NCBI GenBank assembly: GCA_963921195.1
Contig: OY992536.1
Span: 89,571,007 to 89,635,006 of the forward strand
Origin: Pegoplata infirma
Lineage: Eukaryota; Arthropoda; Insecta; Diptera; Anthomyiidae
Direction: 5' to 3'
DNA: 64,000 bases
Shown: piece by piece, positions 23,442-32,640 of the stretch
Position numbering within the stretch: the first letter of the stretch is position 1
Layout: each line of letters starts with the position of its first letter
The notes under the pieces: generated by a model
What the model saw: the letters and a program-made list of their open reading frames with translations, nothing else
The model's database searches: none
What the model was told of the DNA's origin: nothing
Program-made: the position numbers and the translations under genes

Positions 23442-24189
23442 TAATTTCATTTCATCTTCCTTAAACTTTTCTCACCGCCGTTTGCATCTCTCTTTATTTT
23501 TTTTTCGCCGTTTATACTCATCTATATTTAAATAATTTAAAAGAATGTATTAAAATAAGTAAATCATTTATTTAAGAAAAAAATATTTTTTTCAAAATTT
23601 TAAAATCCACACTTACCATGTCGCACGTGACCAACTTTATATAAGAACCAAGATCACAGATTTTAATATTTTTTAATTATTTTTTTTTTTATTTTAATTG
23701 TAATAAAAATCTGTGTTTGTTCTCAATATTTGATGAACTTTCGTCATGTCCACTTGACGCACTAATTACAAATGTTGTTTTTCAATGTCGCACGGGACAT
23801 CGAAACATGTGAAAAAGCATAGCAAAAACTAACCGTTATTTTTTAAATTGTATAGTCTGTTATGCATTTTTTTTAGCTCTTTGTATCTCCAGAAAGATTT
23901 TATAAAAGCAAAAGTCAATATTTAATGCTTCTCTTTAAGAACTTTTAACAAAACAAAAGGTGCAATAGAAATGTCTCAATGAGAAAAAATTGGCTTGCTC
24001 GACTTTACATTCGAATATCTCGAAATGGGGTATGAATAAATGTAAAATTTGTTCACGTTATTTAAATTTGATTGTTTTCCTATGAAAATATGTTAAAACA
24101 AATTCGTTTCAAGAACTTTTGGTTTTTTGGTCTTGTTAGACCTTTCGGTGGAAGTGCCCATATATCAAAAGATAGATTTTCTTCTCAAA

Positions 24190-24260
24190 GATCTCAAGTT
24201 AACGCTTATCGATAACTAGAAAATTCAAAAGTTATCGATAACAGAAATTACTAAGATTCT
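24190..24260. repeat. Sat1 satellite relic
   Basis: Short remnant with 'ttatcgataactagaaaattc' and 'gttatcgataacagaaatt', showing that Sat1 continued beyond element O. Confidence 0.75.
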
Positions 24261-24624
24261 TCTTATTTTATTAGATATGACAGGTTATTTTTAAACTAAA
24301 TTTTTTGAGGGTTTAACTAATTCAAAATTTCATTGCGGAGGATAAAAACCACCAAAAAGTTAATAACTACTTCCTGAATAAAACCACACACGATTTTTTA
24401 AAAATTTTTTGTTAACAATATTTTATTCGTAACAAATACAAACTACAAACAAAAACAAAAAACCACCCATATTATTTATTATTTTATTTTTGGCAGTCAA
24501 TTTTATTTTTTTATATTTTTTGTACTGTCTGTCTACTCTGGTCATTTAAAATAAATCAACTTGCTGTATTTAATAAAAAAATAATAAACTAAACTATAGT
24601 TTTACCTGTGTCTTATTTGTGTTC
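24261..24624. other. Unassigned AT-rich DNA before the retrotransposon
   Basis: About 360 bases, no gene or repeat partner recognised. The retrotransposon target site is at its right end. Confidence 0.4.
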
Positions 24625-24637
24625 AACATTATATGAG
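24625..24637. repeat. 5' target site duplication of non-LTR element
   Basis: AACATTATATGAG, identical to 29844-29856. The leading AAC could belong to the 3' CCTAA tail, so the duplication is 10 to 13 bp. Confidence 0.9.
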
Positions 24638-24638
24638 G

Positions 24639-24784
24639 ATAGTTCGTTCAACTGTTGACGAGTGTGGACGTGTTTTATTTTAACTCCGTGCTATAAATTG
24701 AATTACTAAAATTGTTCGTAATAGGTTTGTTCGTAATAGGTATTTTTGTGATATTTTCATTACCACATCAAGGAAAATGAAAAT
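24639..24784 (+). promoter_or_regulatory. 5' UTR with internal promoter and DPE
   Basis: Internal Pol II promoters with a downstream promoter element are established for fly non-LTR elements such as jockey, Doc, F and I. If transcription starts at A24639, GGACG (24666-24670) sits exactly at +28 to +32 and fits the DPE consensus RGWYV. The G at 24638, between the target duplication and this A, could be an untemplated cap-derived base. The leader later contains a tandem 'ttgttcgtaataggt' duplication (24713-24742). Confidence 0.55.
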
Positions 24785-26188
24785 ATGGACACAAATGATA
24801 CCGATTTAGTTCGAGGCTCTGCCTCACCGACTGGTGCTGGTCCTAGCACTGGTCTTAGGGTTGCGACCTTGAAGTCCGGCCTTGATTCTGGTAGGGGTGC
24901 TCAGCCTAATATTGGTGGTAAAAAGAAAAAGAAACTTAAGCCATCAAAGGTCAGGCACAACCAGAGAAGGCTTTGTTTGAAAATAATTAACAGACTAAGC
25001 CAACTCGATGGAACGAAGCTCTCCGAACGTGAGAGTGCGTCGCTTTCATGGGCGAAAGGAGTCATTGAAGAACAGGACAAACTTTCGGCAATGCGCGCAT
25101 CTGACAAACAGAGCGCTGTTTCGGCCTCGTCATCGAAGTCTGGTAAAAGGTTGCGCTCGCCCGACGAGAAACCTTTACCTAAAAGATCTAAGGTGACCGG
25201 CAACGTCTGGACTCAGTCTTTTAGTGAAGTGGTGAAAGGTAACTTCGTTAGGGCTGTGATAAACAGGCAAAATGGGGATTGTAGTATTCCAAGGGACAAG
25301 TGGAGTTTAGTTGAAACTAAACTAAATGAAATCTACTATAGGCTTCTTGAGAGTATGCCTGATTTTCTCCCTACTACTGTCAACGCAGGTTGGTATCAGG
25401 GGCGAGTAAAACTCGTTGCTTTTGGAAACGAAAGATCCGCAGCCGTGTTTAAGGTTGCCATTAGCCAAGTGGGAGAGTTATGGCCTGGAGCCAGACTGGA
25501 CGTTGTGGAAAAACATGATATCCCCTCGCAACCCAGAGCTCATGCATGGATCCCAATGGCTACAAGTGACACTGCGGTGATTTTAAAGATGATAAAAGTC
25601 TGCAATCCTGACCTTCCAACTCAGAATTGGCAAATTGCCAGATTGGGTGAGATGGAGGGCGCTCGTCGTCAAGCAGTGGTCTTGGTTAATGAGGAATCGC
25701 TTCCGCTTTTAGCCAGGACTGACGGCATTATTAGATTTGGCTTTTTTCATATAAGAGTCAATGTCTACAAGGGCGACCAGAAGCCTATTTTGGAAGCAGA
25801 CAAGCCAGTGGCAGAGTCGGCTGGGGAGGAGAATCTGGAAAAGGTTGATATTCAGCTGACCGATTCTAGGCTGATGGGAGATGCATCTGGCATTTTCGAA
25901 ACCGAATCTGGTAACGAATGCGACCTCTGTGATGGCACGGAGGATAAAGCTGATGCCACTATGGGTGACATTCAGGACGAGGCCCATGCAGTGAGGAATT
26001 CGGAGAGTTCTGTTGCCTCCGATTCAGAACAGATGGGACACATATCTGGCTTATTCGACACCGAATCTGGGGACGAATGCGACCTCTATGATAACACGGA
26101 GGATGAAGCCAATAACACGGTGGTGGAAAGGATGGTGGAAAAAAAGCAAGATGTTGCGGTTCCTACAAATAAACCTCCATCACTGTAA
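24785..26188 (+). CDS. Non-LTR retrotransposon ORF1 protein (DUF4780-like)
   Basis: 467-residue ORF1, expected to coat the element RNA and form the ribonucleoprotein with ORF2. The N terminus is Ser/Gly/Thr-rich, followed by a basic patch around residues 45-63 (GGKKKKKLKP...) likely to contact RNA or direct nuclear import. Residues about 149-330 form a compact domain whose motifs (LDVVEKHDIPSQPRAHAWIP, then RQAVVLVNEESL) resemble DUF4780 domains found in ORF1 of some insect non-LTR elements; this is recognised by eye, not by search. No CCHC zinc knuckles are present. The C terminus is strongly acidic and contains an internal duplication: residues about 361-392 and 414-444 both read SG.F.TESG.ECDL.D.TED. 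The start ATG at 24785 is the first in a long open frame. The last 38 bases overlap the probable ORF2 start in another frame. Confidence 0.9.
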   Translation: MDTNDTDLVRGSASPTGAGPSTGLRVATLKSGLDSGRGAQPNIGGKKKKKLKPSKVRHNQRRLCLKIINRLSQLDGTKLSERESASLSWAKGVIEEQDKLSAMRASDKQSAVSASSSKSGKRLRSPDEKPLPKRSKVTGNVWTQSFSEVVKGNFVRAVINRQNGDCSIPRDKWSLVETKLNEIYYRLLESMPDFLPTTVNAGWYQGRVKLVAFGNERSAAVFKVAISQVGELWPGARLDVVEKHDIPSQPRAHAWIPMATSDTAVILKMIKVCNPDLPTQNWQIARLGEMEGARRQAVVLVNEESLPLLARTDGIIRFGFFHIRVNVYKGDQKPILEADKPVAESAGEENLEKVDIQLTDSRLMGDASGIFETESGNECDLCDGTEDKADATMGDIQDEAHAVRNSESSVASDSEQMGHISGLFDTESGDECDLYDNTEDEANNTVVERMVEKKQDVAVPTNKPPSL

Positions 26189-29100
26189 GGCAGCCTCAGC
26201 TGCACTATTGCTGCGCCTGACGACAGGAGCAGTTGACTTGGTTTTTATCCAAGAGCCCTTGGTGCGGGGTGGCAGGGTTTGCGGATTGAAGACCCCTGGG
26301 TTTAAGTTGATGGTTGCCAAAGGTGAGGGCTCACCAAGAGCCTGCATCTTGGCGAAAAATGGCTTAAATATATTCTTTTTATCAACTTTTAGTGATATGG
26401 ATGTTACAGCGGCTAGCTTAGAGCTTCATGGGAAATCTATTTGGCTCGCCTCTGCGTATTTTCCTAATCCGGGGCCAATACCCCCGGAGAAGGTTGGCGG
26501 TCTGATTCGGGAGTCTGAATCTAGGGGACACCAGTTACTAGTGTGCTGTGATGCTAATGCACATCATTCAATATGGGGTAGTACAGACACAAATGATAGA
26601 GGCGAATCACTTTTGGAGTTTTTGTTAAGCACTAACCTGTATATTTGTAACAAGGGTAGTGAACCAACTTTCGTTACAAGTACGCGGCAAGAGGTTCTTG
26701 ACGTAACACTTGTATCAGATACATTGTCTGATAGAATTGATGACTGGAGAGTTTTGGAAGAGCATTCTTTCTCAGATCATCGCTACATTGAGTTTTTACT
26801 CAGGGAGCGTGCCCCGGTTGAGACAGTCTCTAGAAATCTGAGAAGAACAAACTGGGTGAAATATAGGGAGACTTTTTCTTTGCTTTTGGATGAAGTACCC
26901 CTATCTGAACCGCATAGTTTAGCGGAAATTGACTGTCTGGTTGACCATATAACAAATGTTTGTAATAGGTGCCTGGATGCGTCTTGCCCTTCTGCAAAGC
27001 CTAGAGGGAAAAAAAAGCCACCTTGGTGGTCAAATGAGTTGCAGACGAGCAGAGATTCCTGCAGAAAGCTCTTTAATAAGGCTAAATTTTCAAGAGCTGA
27101 CGAGGACTGGTCTGCATACAGGCTGCAACTTAAGAGTTATAAAAAGATGATCAGAAATGCAAAATGTGATTCTTGGAAAAACTTCTGTGGAAACATAGAA
27201 GACGTTTCTGAGGCATCCAGGCTGCGCAAGGTTCTGGCTTCTTCTCCTTGCACCCTAGGATACCTGAAAGATCCTAATGGGGTGTGGTCTTCCTCCAGTG
27301 GAGAGTCGCTGGATCTCCTTTTAAACACGCATTTTCCGGGCAATTCCATGACGCCGTTTCAAGCTTTGGAACGTTATGACGCCCAAGCATCTGAAATTGC
27401 TTCGGAAATAATAAATATGCCAACATTAATCTGGGCGATAAAAAGCTTCAGGCCCTATAAATCCCCGGGACCTGATGGTATAATCCCGGCTGAGTTGCAG
27501 CAAGTGTTGGACTATATAGCCCCGTTGCTGTATAATCTATACACAGCATGCATCAACTGGTCGTATATTCCTTTAAAATGGAGGGATACCAGAGTCGTAT
27601 TTATCCCGAAGGCTGGGAAAAGTTCCCACACAGCTCCGAAGGATTTCAGACCAATTAGTCTGTCTTCTTTTTTGTTAAAGACAATGGAACGAATGATAGA
27701 CTCATATTTGCGTAGAGTGATTGACCCGAGGTTGCTTTCGACAAAGCAACATGCATACAGCAAGGGACGATCAACGGAAACAGCTCTTCATGAGCTCGTT
27801 GGTACCATCGAGAGATCGCTTTCGGTAAAGGAGTACACTATGGTGGCCTTTCTTGATATTGAGGGGGCTTTTAATAATGTCATTCCAGAATCGATAATAT
27901 TGGCATTGTCTGGTCTGGGAGTAAAGCGTGAAATCGTTTTAATGGTGGAAAACCTACTTGCCAATAGACGTATAACGTCTGAATTGGGAGCGTCCGTCAT
28001 ATCTCGATTTGTCAATAGGGGCACACCACAAGGAGGTGTTCTTTCGCCGCTTCTTTGGAACCTGGCACTGAATTCAATGCTACTATCTCTAGAAGCACGT
28101 GGTTGTCATGTTATCGCATATGCTGACGATGTCGCGATAGCGGTAAAGGGGAAGCATCTGCCAACATTGCGGGACATTCTTCAGGGTTCTCTGAAAGATC
28201 TGTCTAAATGGGCAAGAGACTGTGGTCTAGGAGTTAATCCCAGTAAAACAGAGCTTGTTTTGTTTACAAGGAAAAATAAGATTCCTGCTTTTGATCCTAT
28301 TTCTCTGGACGGTACTGAAATCACCTTCTCAGATGGAGCCAAGTATCTTGGAGTATTTCTAGATAGGAAGCTGAATTTCAGGCGTAATATTGAGGAACGG
28401 GTGAGAAAAGCAACGATTGCTTTGTATTCCTGTAAAAGGGCCATTGGAAAACGATGGGGTTTTAGCCCTCAAGTCGTTCATTGGATCTATACAGCAGTGG
28501 TGCGTCCAATTTTGCTGTATGGAATCATTGTCTGGTGGCCTGCTTTGGAAACAAAAGCGAACTTTGTCTTTATCACGAAGGTACAGAGAATGGCGTCAAT
28601 GTGCATCACTGGTGCTCTTCGTACTACACCTACGGCTGCATTAGAAATCCTCCTTCACCTGATACCCTTGGACATATTGGGTAGGCAGTATGCGGCTGCG
28701 TCGGCAATTCGACTTAATAGCACGCTGCAATGGAGAAGCAGTGATTGTGGCCATAGCGCGATCTTGAAAAAGATAACAATACCACAAAATGTGGACTGTG
28801 CTCCCTCTTTGAGCCTCTTTGAGCGCCACTTTACCACTATGATACCATCCAGGGAGTCTTGGATGGGGGATACTCCGGGTAGTGGAGCTACCATAAATTT
28901 TTACACAGATGGATCGAGGCTGCACGAACAAGTGGGCTTTGGGGTCTATTCGGAAGAGCTTGGATTGAGCCTGGCTCGTAGATTGCCAGATCATTGCAGT
29001 GTTTACCAGGCAGAGATGCTGGCAATAAAGGAAGTGGCTGACTGGTTGAGCTGCAATGTCTTGTCTACAACCGCAGTCAACATCTATACTGACAGTCAAG

Positions 29101-29744
29101 CCGCGGTCAAGTCCCTGGATTCAATGTTTCTGAAAACAAGATCTGCCCTTAACTGCCGCACGTCTTTAAATGAGATGGCCAAGCAGTTTAACATACGACT
29201 CATATGGGTCCCAGGGCACAGAGACATTCCAGGGAATTGCAAAGCCGATGAGCTTGCAAGACTAGGAACTACCTTACAGGTTCCAACAGAATTGGAATGT
29301 GTTGGTATGCCTCTAGAAACTTGCAAGCAAAACCTACGGCTTTGTTCTGCGACGGAGACTAATCAAAGATGGGCAAATGGATGGACGTGTGAGACAACAC
29401 GACTGATTTGGCCTTCTCTTAATCAGGGGCGCACAAGTGAGCTGATATCGCTTCCAAGAGGAGAGATTTCGACGGTGGTTTCTATAATTACCGGACACTG
29501 TCTTATAGGGAAGCACGCAGAGCGGTTAAATGTGCCGTCGAATGACTTTTGCCGAAGTTGCATGGATGAAGAGGAGTTGGAAACTATCGAACACTTTATT
29601 TGCCATTGCCCGGCACTTTCTGGTCAGCGACTTGCTTCACTGGGATCTAGGGAGCTGTACGATCTTTCTGATTTGTCGGATGTCAAAATACAACATCTAA
29701 GGAGTTTCATAAGAAGCTCAAACTGGTTTAACGACAGGGACTAG
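26151..29744 (+). CDS. Non-LTR retrotransposon ORF2: endonuclease, reverse transcriptase, RNase H
   Basis: Polyprotein that nicks target DNA, primes reverse transcription on the nick and degrades the RNA strand. The frame is open from 26013, but the conserved region begins MLRFLQINLHHCKAA at 26151, so that ATG is preferred (1197 residues). Numbering from 26013: EEP endonuclease about 48-280 with QIN, QEP (E81), CDANAHH and SDH motifs; RT with RPISL, FLDIEGAFN (D615), GTPQGGVLSP and YADD (703-706); RNase H with FYTDGS (D966), QAEMLA, YTDSQAA and the PGH..I.GN..AD motif; and a C-terminal Cys/His segment (CRSC...HFICHCP, about 1180-1210) typical of this group. All catalytic residues I can check are present and the frame is unbroken. 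ORF2 is +1 relative to ORF1 and overlaps it by 38 bases, implying reinitiation or frameshifting. Confidence 0.95.
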   Translation: MLRFLQINLHHCKAASAALLLRLTTGAVDLVFIQEPLVRGGRVCGLKTPGFKLMVAKGEGSPRACILAKNGLNIFFLSTFSDMDVTAASLELHGKSIWLASAYFPNPGPIPPEKVGGLIRESESRGHQLLVCCDANAHHSIWGSTDTNDRGESLLEFLLSTNLYICNKGSEPTFVTSTRQEVLDVTLVSDTLSDRIDDWRVLEEHSFSDHRYIEFLLRERAPVETVSRNLRRTNWVKYRETFSLLLDEVPLSEPHSLAEIDCLVDHITNVCNRCLDASCPSAKPRGKKKPPWWSNELQTSRDSCRKLFNKAKFSRADEDWSAYRLQLKSYKKMIRNAKCDSWKNFCGNIEDVSEASRLRKVLASSPCTLGYLKDPNGVWSSSSGESLDLLLNTHFPGNSMTPFQALERYDAQASEIASEIINMPTLIWAIKSFRPYKSPGPDGIIPAELQQVLDYIAPLLYNLYTACINWSYIPLKWRDTRVVFIPKAGKSSHTAPKDFRPISLSSFLLKTMERMIDSYLRRVIDPRLLSTKQHAYSKGRSTETALHELVGTIERSLSVKEYTMVAFLDIEGAFNNVIPESIILALSGLGVKREIVLMVENLLANRRITSELGASVISRFVNRGTPQGGVLSPLLWNLALNSMLLSLEARGCHVIAYADDVAIAVKGKHLPTLRDILQGSLKDLSKWARDCGLGVNPSKTELVLFTRKNKIPAFDPISLDGTEITFSDGAKYLGVFLDRKLNFRRNIEERVRKATIALYSCKRAIGKRWGFSPQVVHWIYTAVVRPILLYGIIVWWPALETKANFVFITKVQRMASMCITGALRTTPTAALEILLHLIPLDILGRQYAAASAIRLNSTLQWRSSDCGHSAILKKITIPQNVDCAPSLSLFERHFTTMIPSRESWMGDTPGSGATINFYTDGSRLHEQVGFGVYSEELGLSLARRLPDHCSVYQAEMLAIKEVADWLSCNVLSTTAVNIYTDSQAAVKSLDSMFLKTRSALNCRTSLNEMAKQFNIRLIWVPGHRDIPGNCKADELARLGTTLQVPTELECVGMPLETCKQNLRLCSATETNQRWANGWTCETTRLIWPSLNQGRTSELISLPRGEISTVVSIITGHCLIGKHAERLNVPSNDFCRSCMDEEELETIEHFICHCPALSGQRLASLGSRELYDLSDLSDVKIQHLRSFIRSSNWFNDRD

Positions 29745-29843
29745 TAGGGAAACCTATTACGATCCCGTGGTATCACAATGGACCTCAGAGTCTACGTGTG
29801 TTGACGTAAAACGTCAGCAGCCACTTACAACCTAACCTAACCT
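29745..29843 (+). promoter_or_regulatory. 3' UTR with stem-loop and CCTAA tail
   Basis: Short 3' UTR carrying a clean hairpin, TGACGT (29802-29807) pairing with ACGTCA (29811-29816), followed by CCTAACCTAACCTAAC at the end. The 3' end is where the element's reverse transcriptase starts. The upstream phrase GTGGTATCACAATGGACC (29767-29784) is conserved in the dead relative at 35610-35635, supporting a functional role. Confidence 0.75.
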
Positions 29844-29856
29844 AACATTATATGAG
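29844..29856. repeat. 3' target site duplication of non-LTR element
   Basis: AACATTATATGAG, identical to 24625-24637. Confidence 0.9.
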
Positions 29857-30017
29857 TTTGTGTTTCTTTTTTTTTTATTTTTTATTATGATTAAATATTA
29901 GAATCAGTAAAACTGAAATATTCATTCATACATAAATATTTGCAACATTTCAAAAAACGAGGGTGGTTTGAGCAAGAATCGCTGACTATTGGAAAATCAT
30001 ATAAAATTTTGTAATTA

Positions 30018-30312
30018 CCCGAGTAAAAATGTTTAGATATATTTTTATATATCACGTCTTATCCGAGATTTAAAAGATCTTACTCGGATCAGTACTGATC
30101 CGAAATTTGAAAGATCAGTACTGATCCGAAAAATGGATCGCTAAGATTAGATCAGTTTTAATCGGACGGATACAATGTTATCCGAAAAATAGGTTTATAT
30201 AATTAGATAAACCCATTTTTCGGATGAAATTGTATCCGTCCGATTAAAACTGATCTAATCTTAGCGATCCATTTTTCGGATCAGTACTGATCCTTCACAT
30301 TTTTACTTGGGT
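30018..30312. mobile_element. TA-flanked foldback MITE F
   Basis: 295-bp nearly complete palindrome with ends CCCGAGTAAAAATGT and ACATTTTTACTTGGG, flanked by TA at 30016-30017 and 30313-30314. Internal words such as GATCAGTACTGATC and 'gatccgaaaaatgg' occur on both arms. Element E (58820-60392) has the same end sequence and also contains GATCCGAAAAATGG. No coding sequence; Tc1/mariner-type by its TA duplication. Confidence 0.8.
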
Positions 30313-30364
30313 ATGACTTTTTTTAACGAGCGTTTCTGCGATGGAAAAACAGCCAGGAGTAGAT

Positions 30365-30745
30365 AATAATAACAGATAATTCTCTAGTTGTCGATGTATC
30401 GATAGCAGAAATTGTTCTATAGAAAGTTCTCTAGTTATTGGTAACAGAAAATGTTCTATTAAAAATTCTCTTGTTATCGATAACAGAAAATTTTCTATGG
30501 AAAATTCTCTAGTTATCCATGTATTGATAACAGAAAATGTTCTATTAAAAATTCTTTAGTTATCGATGGATCGATAACAGAAAATTTTCTATTAAAAATT
30601 CTCTAGTTATCGATATATAAATAACAGAACATATTTTATAGAAAATTCTCTAGTTATCGAGGTATCGAGGTATCGATAACAGAAAATTCTCTATAGAAAA
30701 ATCGATAGTTACCGATGTATTGATAACAGGAAATTTTCTACAGCA
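30365..30745. repeat. Sat1 satellite, block 4
   Basis: About eight diverged 47-bp units in the 'cgatgtatcgataacag' orientation, the last Sat1 seen in the window. Together with earlier blocks it brackets all insertions between 11.5 and 30.7 kb. Confidence 0.9.
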
Positions 30746-31371
30746 TATTCACTTGTTTTTCTTAATTTTTTTCGTCAATTTTGAATTCTGATACTTTTTT
30801 ATAGAAAAAATCTAATTTTATTTTTTTTCCATTTTCTCTCAATTTTCAACTCACCCTCGTAGTCATATAAAACTGCCAAAAAATATTTTTGAGTACATTT
30901 TTTTCAGAAGTAGTACGAACAGATATGTTTGTACGTATAAAAAAAGCATATTACATGATAATATTTTAATTTTAAGTAATATATAGAAAAATATTGCTCA
31001 TATTGTACCGTTTGTCGTATGCTGCTGCTGCCATATACACCGCAGTCTATAGAGTCTGGTTAAGTAGTTAAGCATTTTTGTAAATAGGTTTTAAATTATT
31101 ACAAAACGTGCTGTTACAAATCTAAATCATGAATTGAATTATTTTTTAAGAAAAATAGCACTCAACATTTTTTGGTACACATAAATTTGTTAATTTTTTT
31201 TTGGGTTTTGATGCCCTACACTAACAATAATTTTGAAATAAAATTAAATTTAACATATGGTGGGATAATGTTGCACCAAAAAAAGGCAGTTTCCAAATTT
31301 TATATAAACGTTTTTTGATCGCTCGGAATTTTTTTTTGAATGTTGAATTTTGATTGTTGCATCAAATCTTG
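30746..31371. other. Unassigned AT-rich DNA
   Basis: No gene, RNA or repeat partner recognised in about 625 bases. Confidence 0.4.
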
Positions 31372-31766
31372 CACAGAAAATAAAATCGTCAAATTTACAT
31401 CAACAAACATCAATTGTAAATCACCCAAGCATTCAACAAACTCAGTCAAGTATTTTATTTCAAAATTCTTTTATCGTGTCAATAAATAGTGTTTGTTAAA
31501 TTTATTTGTTGAAAAAAAAAATTCATTTGTCAGATCAACAAATTGTGTTTGTTGAATTTGTTTGTTGAAAAAAAATAAGATTTATTACTTTTGCCAGATC
31601 AGTAAATTGTATTTGTGTTTGTTGAATTTCTTTGCTGAAAAAAACAAAATTATTTTTTTAACAATCAAAATTTACAAACGTTTGTTGATATTACAAATTT
31701 CAGTGAAAAAATTAATTGTATTCACAAATATGGGGTTCAATATAACAATTCTTTGTTTTTCTGTGT
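31372..31766. mobile_element. Possible MITE with CACAGAAAA ends and internal tandem repeat
   Basis: Ends CACAGAAAAT (31372) and inverted TTTTTCTGTG (31766) bracket a tandem unit of about 60 bases, three copies at 31470-31650, each containing 'gtgtttgttgaattt.tttg'. No target duplication was identified, so mobile origin is only suggested. Confidence 0.4.
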
Positions 31767-32460
31767 GGGCAGTAAATTAGTTCAGACATGTTTCAAAATA
31801 TTATATGAATGTTTTATTTTTTTAAAAAAGTTTCGAATAATGTTTCATTTAGCAAATATTTTAATTGAAATTAGAAAAATGGTCAATACAAATTAAAATA
31901 TAATAAAAACTAATCAATATGTCGCATTTTGCCAATACAACAACGGCAAAAAACAATCTTAATTAAATAAGAATTTTTGTCACATTAACAGCATACGTTG
32001 TTAATTCAATTAAAAATGTTGTTGAGCTATAACTTCATTATTAACAATTAGTTTTGTTACATTTGATTTTACAATATTTTATCTGTGTCATCCCTGCTTA
32101 ATTTCAAAATTACATTAAAAACCATTGTCTGTAACATTCCCACAAAAACCCAGCTTACCGATTCCTTTTTCTGTAGGGTGTCCTTAGTCTACAATAATAA
32201 TTGTTAATAATTTTTCATAGTTGTTTTCAACTATTAAATTATACAAATCACAGTCACTTTAGTGTACAACAACAAATTAACGTTATTAAATAACTAAATT
32301 ATGTGTGGAATAAAAATGAAATATAAACTGTATCTATTCTTTTGAAAAAGATCAAGGACCAACAAATCAATTTAGTTTTAATAGAAAAATTTAAACACGA
32401 ACAACTTGCAGTTTAAAAGAATTTTCTGAAAAATATTTCAAGTAGCAAAACTAAAAATAT
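31767..32460. other. Unassigned AT-rich DNA
   Basis: No feature recognised. Confidence 0.4.
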
Positions 32461-32640
32461 AAAACATATTTTTCATATCCTGAGGTATTTTTCGTAAAGA
32501 AAAATTCTTAGGTTCTGAAAAACTTGAATTCTAAGTTCTTTTTTGTATAGAAAAATATTTTAAATCCTCAGTCATTTTTCGCATAGAAAAATTCTTTCGA
32601 ATCTAAAAATTTTTCTATACGAAAATTTGGTGATATATTT
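32461..32640. repeat. Degenerate Sat2-like repeats
   Basis: Words such as 'tagaaaaattctt', 'aggttctgaa' and 'atttttctatacgaaaa' recur about every 35 bases, matching the diverged edges of Sat2 at 52440-53078. Confidence 0.5.

Larger units (their letters stand above)
20887..24161. mobile_element. Composite element O with GGGCA.TTCCA ends
   Basis: Left end ATGGGCAATTCCATC (20887) and inverted right end reading ATGGGCACTTCCACC (24161) bracket DNA that interrupts Sat1. Inside are direct copies of the word GTCGCACGGGAC or close variants at 20902-20915, 21075-21086, 21259-21285 (two), 23618-23631 and 23785-23800. The middle has been filled by F2 (21590-21960), F1 (22420-22796) and H1 (22811-23441). 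The target duplication is unclear: ATAT borders both ends but overlaps the TIR. No transposase is recognised. Confidence 0.5.
24638..29843 (+). mobile_element. Full-length non-LTR retrotransposon (RNase H-bearing, LOA/I/R1-like)
   Basis: 5.2-kb element bounded by a 10-13 bp target duplication. The order is a 147-base 5' UTR, ORF1 (24785-26188), overlapping ORF2 (catalytic start probably 26151, end 29744), a 99-base 3' UTR with a hairpin, and a short tail of CCTAA repeats instead of poly-A. Both ORFs are open with no stop or frameshift, the duplication is perfect, and base composition is much less AT-rich than the surroundings. The domain order endonuclease-RT-RNase H places it in the I/LOA/R1 assemblage. 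The ORF1 type and short-repeat tail favour LOA-like, but this needs a phylogeny. It looks recently inserted and may be, or recently was, autonomous. Confidence 0.95.

Noticed and set aside
26013..26150. Upstream Met of the ORF2 frame as true start
   Set aside because: The 46 residues before the conserved endonuclease start are simply ORF1's acidic tail read in another frame; ATG at 26151 is more likely.
29831..29846. Telomere array
   Set aside because: Only three CCTAA units and positioned exactly at the end of a retrotransposon.
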